Shown here in pieces: positions 56,848 to 64,000 of a DNA stretch of 64,000 bases; positions within the stretch are counted from its first letter, which is position 1, and each line of letters begins with the position of its first letter. Origin of the DNA: Pseudochelatococcus sp047501465 (lineage in GTDB: Bacteria > Pseudomonadota > Alphaproteobacteria > Rhizobiales > Beijerinckiaceae); contig NZ_JAZDRL010000001.1 of the NCBI RefSeq assembly GCF_047501465.1, positions 434,001 to 498,000 on the forward strand, read 5' to 3'. The position numbers were made by a program, and so were the translations under genes. The notes beneath the pieces are model-generated. The model worked only from the letters and a program-made list of their open reading frames with translations. It had not been told where the DNA came from and did no database searches.

Positions 56848-58656
56848 ATGATGCGAGTAGCTCGAATAGTGATCCAGAATTTTCGCACATTCGCGTCACT
56901 CGACGTGAATGTCGCGGATGATCTGTGCTGTATCATCGGAGAAAACAATACTGGAAAGACCGCGATCCTCCGTGCAATCCAAATTTGTCTAGACAACATG
57001 CTGCCGTCGAGTTTCCGGGCACTTATGCGCGAGGACATCCACTCCGCGATCGATATCGCCCAGCCCAGCCAGGTTCTGATAGGAATTGAACTGGCTGGGT
57101 TCGAGGGACGTGTGAATGAAGAAGCGCTAGTTAGTACCTGGAAGACGGCTGCGGACCGCGCGCGTATATTCTACCGCTTCCGTCCGGGGCCAGCTGTCCG
57201 GGAGCAGCTTGCAAGTGGCGACATCCTACCCGGGGCGCTGACCCTCGAAGATTATCAGTGGGAAATCCGGGGTGGCGGTGACCCTGCCATCGACCTCACG
57301 GAGATTGCCTGGGATGACGACGGGATCGGCGAGTCGGTGCGCTTTGCAGATCTGCAATCTTACCTTCTTGTTCATCTGCCTGCGCTCCGCGATGTCGAGA
57401 GCGACCTGCGTAATCCCCGCCAGTCGCCACTCATCCGTCTGATCGAGGCGTTCGAGATTGATGCGGCCGAGCAGGATGCCCTAATCGCCATCCTCGACGA
57501 GGCCAACCAGGCGATCGCGAACTCGGCGACTATTGCCGAAATAGCAGGGGCAATTGACGCACGGTTCAAGGATGTCTCTGGCCCCGCGTTTGAGATGGAC
57601 GCCACTCTCGGCCTCTCCGCTGCGACCTTCCGCGCGATCATACGCAACCTGAAAATCATTCTATCAGACCTTTCACTTACCTCGTTCGAACCTGGCCGCA
57701 ACGGTCTTGGGATGAACAACATTCTCTACATTGCGATCCTGATGGAATACCTGCAGCGGCGGATCGCGCTTAACCGCTCGGCCGGCCAATTGATACTGAT
57801 CGAGGAGCCTGAAGCACATCTTCATCCTCAATTGCAGTTCTCGTTGATCGCGGCACTGCGGGCGATCAACGTGCAGACCATCCTGACCAGTCACAGCACC
57901 CAGGTGACCTCTCAGGTTCCATTGAGCAGCATTGTATCTCTCACCAAGCGCGAGGACGCGACCATCGCTGCCGGCAATCTCGCGCTCAATGCCGCGCTGA
58001 CCGCGCCAGAAATTGCCGATCTCGAACGCTATCTTGACGCAACCAAGAGTGCATTGCTTTACGCCCGTAAAGTCATGCTGGTCGAAGGGCCTGCCGAGAT
58101 GTTCCTGATCCCGGCACTGATTGAGCAGGTGTATGGCGTGAAGCTCGAGCGGCTCGGTATCTCAGTTATTGCGATCCATGGCGTCCATTTTGACGTCTAT
58201 GCCAAGCTGTTCCGCGCCGGATCACTTGAGAAAAAATGTGCCATCGTGGCCGATGCTGACATGAAGCCCTCCGACGCCGAGGACTTCGATCCAGACATTG
58301 GCACTCCAGATCTTGTGGCCCTGGAAAATGAGTTTGTGTCCACGTTCGAGGGCGCCACCACTTTCGAACGAGAACTAGTATCGCTTGGGCGCCTGCCTAT
58401 GCTTGTCGAGACCGTCCGTGCACTTGGCGCGCCGCAGATCCTCGCACAGATGGAGCAGGGGTTTGCAACGCTTGCGCTCGGAGGACTGAGCCCCGCCGAT
58501 GAGACCGCACTCCGTATCGAACTTGGCCGTATCACACTCAATACCGCCAAGCGCTTTGGCAAGGCGCGCTTCGCGCAGATAGCCGCGCGCTATGCCCACT
58601 TCGCGACTGATTTGCCGGCCTATATCGAGGAGGCGTATGAGTGGCTCACGGAATGA
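56848..58656 (+). CDS. gajA: Gabija nuclease GajA (OLD-family ATPase with TOPRIM)
   Basis: Predicted nucleotide-regulated DNA endonuclease of the anti-phage Gabija system; 602 residues. The ABC-type ATPase half has Walker A GENNTGKT at 31-38 and LILIEEPEAHLHPQLQF near 312 (Walker B and D-loop His). The TOPRIM half has VMLVEGPAEMFLIPALIEQ near 408-426 and VADADMKPSDAED near 465, which supply the metal-binding Glu and DxD. An adjacent UvrD-like helicase gene defines the Gabija pair; an isolated class 2 OLD nuclease would lack it. A GGGGGG run touches the ATG. The stop overlaps the start of gajB. Confidence 0.88.
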   Translation: MMRVARIVIQNFRTFASLDVNVADDLCCIIGENNTGKTAILRAIQICLDNMLPSSFRALMREDIHSAIDIAQPSQVLIGIELAGFEGRVNEEALVSTWKTAADRARIFYRFRPGPAVREQLASGDILPGALTLEDYQWEIRGGGDPAIDLTEIAWDDDGIGESVRFADLQSYLLVHLPALRDVESDLRNPRQSPLIRLIEAFEIDAAEQDALIAILDEANQAIANSATIAEIAGAIDARFKDVSGPAFEMDATLGLSAATFRAIIRNLKIILSDLSLTSFEPGRNGLGMNNILYIAILMEYLQRRIALNRSAGQLILIEEPEAHLHPQLQFSLIAALRAINVQTILTSHSTQVTSQVPLSSIVSLTKREDATIAAGNLALNAALTAPEIADLERYLDATKSALLYARKVMLVEGPAEMFLIPALIEQVYGVKLERLGISVIAIHGVHFDVYAKLFRAGSLEKKCAIVADADMKPSDAEDFDPDIGTPDLVALENEFVSTFEGATTFERELVSLGRLPMLVETVRALGAPQILAQMEQGFATLALGGLSPADETALRIELGRITLNTAKRFGKARFAQIAARYAHFATDLPAYIEEAYEWLTE

Positions 58657-60416
58657 TCCGGCTTACATCGGAACAGCGCGAGGCGGTTGAGTATGATGGC
58701 AACCTGCTGCTGACAGCGTGCCCAGGAAGCGGCAAGACGCGGGTTATTCTCGCAAAGCTGCTGACGCTGGCCGATAAGGTTGTCGGCACGCCGCAGTTCA
58801 TCGGCTGCATTACCTACACCAATGCTGCAGTCGATGAGATCGAGACCAGATTACGCACCTACGGCACTCAGGCGATAGCAGAACGCTGTGAAATCTCCAC
58901 GATCCACGCCTTCTGCCTGCAATTCATTCTTCGCCCCTACAGCTGGCTGTTACCCGAGGTGCCGGCGTCGTTTCAGGTGCTCTCCCGAGAAAACAGTCAG
59001 TTTGAGCAGATCGTGACGGCGGTCGAAGACGCATTCGGTCGCATGCCCGCCGGCCAGGTGTTCGAGGACTATGAATCGCTTCGCATCGACGTAAACGGCG
59101 ACCCCTGCGGACAAGGGATCGAGACAGGTATTGTCACTGCGGAATCCGCCGCGCTCTATTGGGAGCGCGTCCGCGCCCACGGATACCTCGATTTCGCGAT
59201 GATCCTCTATTATTCATGGAAGGTTCTTGAGCAACATCCGTTCGTCGGACGCGGCATCGCGAGCCGCTTTGCTTGGCTGCTAATCGACGAATTCCAGGAC
59301 ACAACGGACATCCAGATCGCCATCTTCGGAGCACTCCGGGAGTTCCTCCACACGCGCTTCTTTCTCGTCGGTGACCAGAACCAGTCGATTATGAGCTTCG
59401 CAGGTGCGCGTCCCGAACTCGCCGAACAGTTTGGAAATCAGATCGGCGCGCACCGAGATACGACTTTGACCGGCAACTTCCGATGCGGACCGGAGATTGT
59501 CGGCACTGCATCAACACTGATCCCGACCGTGCCGCGGATGCAGGCGGCGGGCGATGCCGCGCAAATCGCGGCACAAGTGAACTACGTTAATGTCGAAAGG
59601 CCGATTGACGCCATCACCGACTATTTTCTGCCCGCCTTACAGAATGCCGGCATCCCGCTCGGCAAGGCCGCAATTCTTGCACCGTGGTGGACACATCTCA
59701 TTCCCGTTGCCCGTGCCCTCAGAGAATTGGACGTGCCAGTCTTTGGCCCGGGTGCACGGCCCTATCGACGTCGGCGACTGCTTGCCGGGCTTGCCGAGCA
59801 ACTCGGAGCTTGCGCCGAGGCAGGCAATTACCTCGGACTCCCGGGGGTGGAGCGGGCGCTGTTTCGGCTCATCGGCGACCTCACCGGTAATTCGCGATAT
59901 GACATGTTCAGTTATGAAGGGCGTCGGTTGGCGCTTGGCCTGATTTATCTCGCTCGTTCGCTTGCTGAAAAGTATCCGGGCGGCGTCGCTTGGCTGCGCG
60001 CCATCGCCCGCGAAGCTGGTGACTATCTAAAACAAGAGGAATGGTTGCCTGGCAGCGCCAAACAGCCGCTGATCGATTCCGCCGAGGAAATGCTATCCGA
60101 CATGAAAGCCAGTAAGGTTGACCTGGCAAATCTGCTAATCTCCGATATGGGCCTGTTTGCCAATCCTGAGCAGGCGCTCAAGCTGATTACGCTGCACAAT
60201 TCCAAGGGACGCGAATTTGAGGGCGTTGCTCTGATCTGTATGAATCAGGGCAGTATCCCGCATTTTTCGACATCGACGCAGGAGGCGTACGACGAATCTC
60301 GGCGATTGTTCTACGTCGGCCTGACCCGTGCTAAGCGCATCTTGCTCGTCGCGTCAGATCAGTCCCACTGGAGAAACAAGCCGACCCCCTTCATCGCGGA
60401 GGCTGGTCTTGGGTGA
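58653..60416 (+). CDS. gajB: Gabija helicase GajB (UvrD/Rep family)
   Basis: Superfamily 1A helicase partner of GajA; 587 residues, longer than the roughly 494 of the first described GajB. Motifs: Q-motif and Walker A TSEQREAVEYDG and TACPGSGKTRVI (near 5-30), motif II LLIDEFQDTTDIQ near 210, motif III GDQNQSIMSFAGA near 240, motif V LITLHNSKGREFEGV near 510 and motif VI LFYVGLTRAKRILL near 552. All catalytic motifs are intact. The ATG at 58653 overlaps the gajA stop (ATGA) and is preferred to a GTG 12 bases earlier. Confidence 0.88.
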   Translation: MIRLTSEQREAVEYDGNLLLTACPGSGKTRVILAKLLTLADKVVGTPQFIGCITYTNAAVDEIETRLRTYGTQAIAERCEISTIHAFCLQFILRPYSWLLPEVPASFQVLSRENSQFEQIVTAVEDAFGRMPAGQVFEDYESLRIDVNGDPCGQGIETGIVTAESAALYWERVRAHGYLDFAMILYYSWKVLEQHPFVGRGIASRFAWLLIDEFQDTTDIQIAIFGALREFLHTRFFLVGDQNQSIMSFAGARPELAEQFGNQIGAHRDTTLTGNFRCGPEIVGTASTLIPTVPRMQAAGDAAQIAAQVNYVNVERPIDAITDYFLPALQNAGIPLGKAAILAPWWTHLIPVARALRELDVPVFGPGARPYRRRRLLAGLAEQLGACAEAGNYLGLPGVERALFRLIGDLTGNSRYDMFSYEGRRLALGLIYLARSLAEKYPGGVAWLRAIAREAGDYLKQEEWLPGSAKQPLIDSAEEMLSDMKASKVDLANLLISDMGLFANPEQALKLITLHNSKGREFEGVALICMNQGSIPHFSTSTQEAYDESRRLFYVGLTRAKRILLVASDQSHWRNKPTPFIAEAGLG

Positions 60417-60425
60417 TGCTATCCG

Positions 60426-60596
60426 TCACGCATCTTTCGATTGCCGTTTGCGGTCGGCGATTTCTTAGAAATCGGCAAGCTTTTTCCCGTTGCGGATCTG
60501 GGCGGTGAAGAATTCCAGAAACTTCATCTAAACATTGGCGGGAACATTGGCCAGAGCTGTCGGCAGTCTTGCCGAAAACAGGACAAGGTCGCTCAT
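60426..60596 (-). pseudogene. Remnant of a tyrosine-integrase N-terminus
   Basis: Read from an ATG at 60596, one frame gives MSDLVLFSARLPTALANV, a stop, then MKFLEFFTAQIRNGKKLADF, another stop, and a short tail. The FLEFFTAQIRN stretch is the start of the core-binding domain of alphaproteobacterial phage-type integrases (usually followed by xNTRxAY). Only about 57 codons with two in-frame stops remain. The ATG overlaps the stop of the hypothetical gene upstream (ATGA), so the two were once coupled. Confidence 0.55.
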
Positions 60597-61180
60597 CGAA
60601 TATCCCGGAAATTCATGATCGTTGCACGCACGTAGTTCGGAACATTCAAGACTCCCTGCCAAGGCCGGCCGTAGGCACGGCCGATCAATATGACGTTTTG
60701 CGGGAGAAATGGGAATGCCGCATTTTCAACAGTCTCAGCATCGACCCTGATCTCATCAGCATGAATGATCTTATTGCAGGCCTCCCGCAGCAACAGGTCT
60801 TCGGTGACCGTCTCTGTCCGACCTTCCGTGGTCAGCGTCCCACAAATCAACGTAACCGGTACAAAGCTCAGCTCATCTTCATCGCGGCGCGGACCACTCA
60901 TGTGATCGTCATGCGACCGGTTCATTACCGCTGTTCCAATTAAGAGATGGACAAGCTCATCTTCAACGAACTGATCACGCAAGCCGACGAGAAGATGATA
61001 ACCATCATCCGGCAACAAAGCGAGGGCGCGGTCACCTATGACGAGGCTGAGCAACCGATAGACATCTTTCAGGACGGTATCGGCGTTAATGACGTAATTG
61101 TGTCGACCGATCCAAGCTCGTTGGACGGTAGCATTGCGCTCCACCGGAGCGCCTTCATTTCGAGTCGGTCGGCGGGCCAT
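60593..61180 (-). CDS. Hypothetical protein coupled to the integrase remnant
   Basis: I do not recognise this 195-residue protein. It starts with a basic MARRPTRNEGAPVERNATV and has an acidic, mixed alpha/beta composition without membrane segments (YRLLSLVIGDRALALLPDDG, NVILIGRAYGRPWQGVL). The ATG at 61180 has AGGA nine bases upstream; the ATG at 61189 lies directly on that site and is unlikely. It overlaps the integrase remnant, so it probably belonged to the same mobile module. A competing plus-strand frame at 60569 has no support. Confidence 0.6.
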   Translation of the reverse strand: MARRPTRNEGAPVERNATVQRAWIGRHNYVINADTVLKDVYRLLSLVIGDRALALLPDDGYHLLVGLRDQFVEDELVHLLIGTAVMNRSHDDHMSGPRRDEDELSFVPVTLICGTLTTEGRTETVTEDLLLREACNKIIHADEIRVDAETVENAAFPFLPQNVILIGRAYGRPWQGVLNVPNYVRATIMNFRDIR

Positions 61181-61474
61181 AGAGTACATTCCTATATGTT
61201 AATAAATGACATTATGACATGTAATCAGAGCCTTGGTGTCAATTGATTTGGCGGGTCGAGGGTTCAAATACCATCAATAGCAGTATTTATTTCATAGGCT
61301 GCGGATGGTCGATTGGCGGTGTCAGAGCGTGGACGTTGAGGCATCGGCGCCTTTCGCGTGGTGCAGGTAGTACATCTTCCTCCTGCTTTCCTCTGGATAA
61401 TGTGACGTACAACTTCTCTCTGGCCCTGGTTGCTGGCAAAGGGCGTTCCCCCTTTTGAAATGCCAGGAATGCCA

Positions 61475-63025
61475 ATGCCGGACGTTGCCCTATATGCCCG
61501 ATACTCCTCCGATCTCCAGAGCTCGCAGTCGATTGACGATCAATTCAACCTTTGCCGTCAGTTCGCAGAACGTCAGGGGTGGAAGGTCGCCGGATACTAT
61601 CGCGACGATGCCATCTCGGGCGCCAGTATCCGCGGTCGGGAGGGAATTATCCGATTGCTGGATGATGCGCGGGCAGGGCGGTTCGACACCTTGTGTGCCG
61701 AGGCACTCGACCGAATTTCTCGTGATCAGGAGGACATGACTCATATTTACAAGGCGCTTCGATTTCGGGGAGTTGTCCTGCATACGGTGGCCGAAGGACT
61801 AATCGACGAGATGCATATCGGCCTTAAGGGCACGATGAATGCACTGTTCCTCAGGGATCTGGCCGAGAAGACCAGACGAGGCCAACGCGGACGGATCGAG
61901 AAAGGCCGTTCAGGCGGAGGTCTCGCCTACGGCTATGACGTATCCAGTGATGGTGAAGGCGGTGCCGGAGGCCGCTGCATTAACGAGCAGCAGGCGATTG
62001 TCATTCGCCAAATCTTTGTAGCCTTTGCTAAGGGAGAGACTCCCAATGCTATTGCTGCTGCGCTGAATCGGGAAACCGTTCAGGGGCCGGGCGGGCATTC
62101 TTGGGGTGCCACCACCATTCGTGGGCATCGGGCGAGGGGGACCGGTATTCTCAACAACGCCCTTTATCGCGGAGAGCTTGTCTGGAACCGCCAGCGCTTC
62201 ATCAAGGATCCAATCACCGGAAAGCGTCAGGTACGCCTAAATCCGGAGACGGAATGGGTCATAAAGGATGTTCCCCATCTGCGGATTATCGACGAAGTCT
62301 TATGGCAGGCAGTCAAGGACCGGCAACAGGGGGCAGAACGGCGTCATGGAGGTGTTCGTGACGGTGTCCGGAAATCCAGAGAAGCTCGGGATCTTGGCCT
62401 CAAGATGGCTCCCTCGAACCTCTATCGTCTCCTGACCTGTGCGCAATGCGGTGGCGAGTTCTGTAACGTCGGGAGGGATCGTTACGGCTGTGCGGAGCAT
62501 TACCGGCGAAAGACCTGTGGCAGTGGCAAGACGGTCCAGCGAAGAGTGATGGAAGCAGCGGTCAGAGATATTCTTGCCGAGGCTGCCATGTTGATCACCC
62601 ACCACGCGGACGCGTTGACCAACGACGAGCAGGTGAACGCCGATGAACAGAGCCGCCAGATACAAAAGGATCGATTGCAGCTTGAGAAGATTGACCGACG
62701 ACTTCAGGGACTGATGTCCGCCATCGAGGATGGGCTATATACGCCAGCCTTGAAGACGCGCTTCCAGCAGCTCGAGGATCAAGCTGAAAGCCTGCGAGTG
62801 AGATTGCAGGTCAGTGGGCGGATACTGGCGCCTGCAAAACGGGAAGCAGGACACAAGTGGAGCGAATTGCGAACTCTGATTGCCAGATTGCAAGCGAGTG
62901 ACACCGAGTATGATGTCCTGCAGTTCAAGCAAATGGTCGGAACGATCAACGTCATTCCCGGAACAGCTCGCAGCACTTCCAGGTTCTCGCCGGCGTGGCA
63001 GCTATTGAATAAAACCATGAAATAA
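61475..63025 (+). CDS. Large serine recombinase
   Basis: Site-specific recombinase of 516 residues that could move this island. The resolvase domain (about 1-150) has the catalytic Ser in ALYARYSSDLQSSQSIDDQ and the arginine-rich AEALDRISRDQEDM block. A recombinase domain (about 155-270, GLAYGYDV) precedes a zinc ribbon with paired Cys (TCAQCGGEFC and YRRKTC near 325-355), then a coiled coil (about 390-460). I chose the ATG at 61475 because AGGA lies six bases upstream; earlier in-frame ATGs at 61460 and 61469 overlap that site. No resolvable attachment repeats were found. Confidence 0.9.
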   Translation: MPDVALYARYSSDLQSSQSIDDQFNLCRQFAERQGWKVAGYYRDDAISGASIRGREGIIRLLDDARAGRFDTLCAEALDRISRDQEDMTHIYKALRFRGVVLHTVAEGLIDEMHIGLKGTMNALFLRDLAEKTRRGQRGRIEKGRSGGGLAYGYDVSSDGEGGAGGRCINEQQAIVIRQIFVAFAKGETPNAIAAALNRETVQGPGGHSWGATTIRGHRARGTGILNNALYRGELVWNRQRFIKDPITGKRQVRLNPETEWVIKDVPHLRIIDEVLWQAVKDRQQGAERRHGGVRDGVRKSREARDLGLKMAPSNLYRLLTCAQCGGEFCNVGRDRYGCAEHYRRKTCGSGKTVQRRVMEAAVRDILAEAAMLITHHADALTNDEQVNADEQSRQIQKDRLQLEKIDRRLQGLMSAIEDGLYTPALKTRFQQLEDQAESLRVRLQVSGRILAPAKREAGHKWSELRTLIARLQASDTEYDVLQFKQMVGTINVIPGTARSTSRFSPAWQLLNKTMK

Positions 63026-63138
63026 TAATAGCTGCCTGCCAATTTTCCCAGCTGCTCGTTCGTTCTCGTTAGTGAAACATACCGCCCATAGCCTGTGGCG
63101 TCGTGCGCATAGGGCCGCGACGTTTCAGGAGAACGATA

Positions 63139-64000
63139 ATGACGCAACAGCAATCACTACCGCTGGCCGGAGGCATTCGTACATGGCTCAACGACGGTTC
63201 TTCGATGCCGCCCTGGGTTTGCGATCGAATAACGGAAGACAAGTCACCCAACGGATCTTTCCTGATCCCGACACCTCTCGGCACAACTCGCGTTCACGCT
63301 GGCCATGTTGTCATCGAACATGATGGCAAGTTGTGGTGCCGCAAACCGGAGGAGGTTCCTGAACTTCTGGCAGGTTTCACTGCCGAAATCGTTCCGGAAA
63401 TCACGGCTATCGGCCCAGGGAAATCCGCTCAGTTTGGCACGAAAAGTAAAACCGGTTCTAGGGGAAAGCGGGGAAGCGAGCGGAAGATAGCTTTTGGCGC
63501 GCCGCGTGGCACCATGCCGAGTATCGAGTGGGTGCATGTAGCCGCACTGACGGTCGACAGTTCTTATCAGCGATCTATCGACAACGACGGATCGCGCCGC
63601 CTTATCGCTAGCATCGCCGCAAACTTCGATTGGCGGCTTTGTGCGCCTCTGGTGGTATCGCGGCGGCCTGACGGTTCAAAGGTAATCATCGACGGACAGC
63701 ATCGCTGGGCTGCAGCGATGCGCCGGGGAGATTTGCCGCAGTTGCCTTGCTGTCTCTTCACCTACGGCAGTCCAGAGGACGAGGCACGTATGTTCATTGT
63801 TGCGAACAGGGCGCGTAAGGCGATGAACCGTATGGATGACTTCCACGCGGCTCTTGCTGCCGGCGATGAGGATGCCCTGGATATTCGACGGCTTGTGTCT
63901 GAGGCAGGATTGGCTATTGCCCGGAGCACTTCGTCAACCGCATGGAAGCCGGGAGATGTCACTTTTACGTCTTCGATTGCCACGGCGCTTCGCAGATATG
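63139..64000 (+). CDS. ParB/sulfiredoxin-fold protein (runs off the right edge)
   Basis: The frame is open from ATG 63139 to the window end (287 codons) with AGGAG at ideal spacing, so the 3' end is outside. The first 130 residues are unassigned. A ParB N-terminal-like domain lies at about 145-230: WVHVAALTVDSSYQRSID and the box VIIDGQHRWAAAMRRG with the conserved GQHR. This matches the DUF6551/ParB-like proteins found on alphaproteobacterial plasmids and integrative elements, which are not classical chromosome partition proteins. It suggests the island continues to the right. Confidence 0.8.
   Translation, partial: MTQQQSLPLAGGIRTWLNDGSSMPPWVCDRITEDKSPNGSFLIPTPLGTTRVHAGHVVIEHDGKLWCRKPEEVPELLAGFTAEIVPEITAIGPGKSAQFGTKSKTGSRGKRGSERKIAFGAPRGTMPSIEWVHVAALTVDSSYQRSIDNDGSRRLIASIAANFDWRLCAPLVVSRRPDGSKVIIDGQHRWAAAMRRGDLPQLPCCLFTYGSPEDEARMFIVANRARKAMNRMDDFHAALAAGDEDALDIRRLVSEAGLAIARSTSSTAWKPGDVTFTSSIATALRRY

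Noticed and set aside
56427..56921. 164-codon frame between the LuxR-alphaCTD gene and gajA
   Set aside because: No ribosome binding site, overlaps the starts of both neighbours, and no recognisable composition or motif.
60569..60943. Plus-strand frames opposite the 195-residue hypothetical gene
   Set aside because: The minus-strand gene has AGGA at good spacing and is coupled to the integrase remnant; the plus-strand frames have neither.
61252..61275. GGTTCAAAT at 61261, shared with the tRNA-fMet T-arm, as a possible attachment site
   Set aside because: Only nine bases match and they are common to many tRNA T-arms; no cloverleaf or longer repeat is present.

Overview
The window looks like a chromosomal segment of an alphaproteobacterium, most likely of the order Hyphomicrobiales (Rhizobiales). 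The evidence is the gene content: ChpT, an EipA/DUF1134 protein, a DUF1214-DUF1254 pair, DUF4170 and DUF6460 proteins, a PodJ-like protein, an aceA-ScfR divergon, an rrn operon ordered 16S-tRNAIle-tRNAAla-23S-5S-tRNAfMet, and a 23S helix-9 insertion. I do not assign a genus.

Positions 1-41700 are ordinary core genome. They hold cell-envelope genes (PBP1A, DUF1214/DUF1254, EipA, L,D-transpeptidase, a glycosyltransferase, a PodJ-like polarity protein), translation and RNA genes (Uup-type ABC-F, SpoU methyltransferase, RsmB-type methyltransferase, Der), and DNA repair and topology genes (tag, recO, parC). Metabolism is represented by argG, aroA-cmk, mgsA, guaB, nudC, icd and aceA with its divergent regulator ScfR; signalling by ChpT and an orphan NarL-type regulator. 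A previously uncalled 50-codon membrane protein at 35752 has a leader that can fold over its ribosome binding site.

Positions 41700-47815 hold one complete ribosomal RNA operon with its promoter, boxA elements, three tRNAs and a 23S intervening helix.

From about 47816 to the right edge lies an accessory island next to the initiator tRNA. It begins with an AT-rich gene-free stretch and a decayed rhizobial-plasmid gene (RHE_PE00001/DUF1612 family). Next comes a divergent cluster that I do not recognise as any named system. Leftward it reads GNAT-PUA/ASCH-like protein, then a two-helix membrane protein. Rightward it reads XRE-ASCH, then PIN-GNAT-ASCH-like, then a P-loop kinase, with overlapping genes. 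The two GNAT-PUA-like cores are paralogous, and the shared control region carries back-to-back inverted repeats. It is followed by a protein fusing a LuxR helix-turn-helix, an RNA polymerase alpha-CTD and a membrane segment, then a two-gene Gabija-type defence operon, a hypothetical gene coupled to a dead tyrosine-integrase leader, a large serine recombinase, and a ParB-fold protein running off the edge. I regard the XRE-ASCH / PIN-GNAT-ASCH / kinase cluster and the LuxR-alphaCTD protein as the most novel content.
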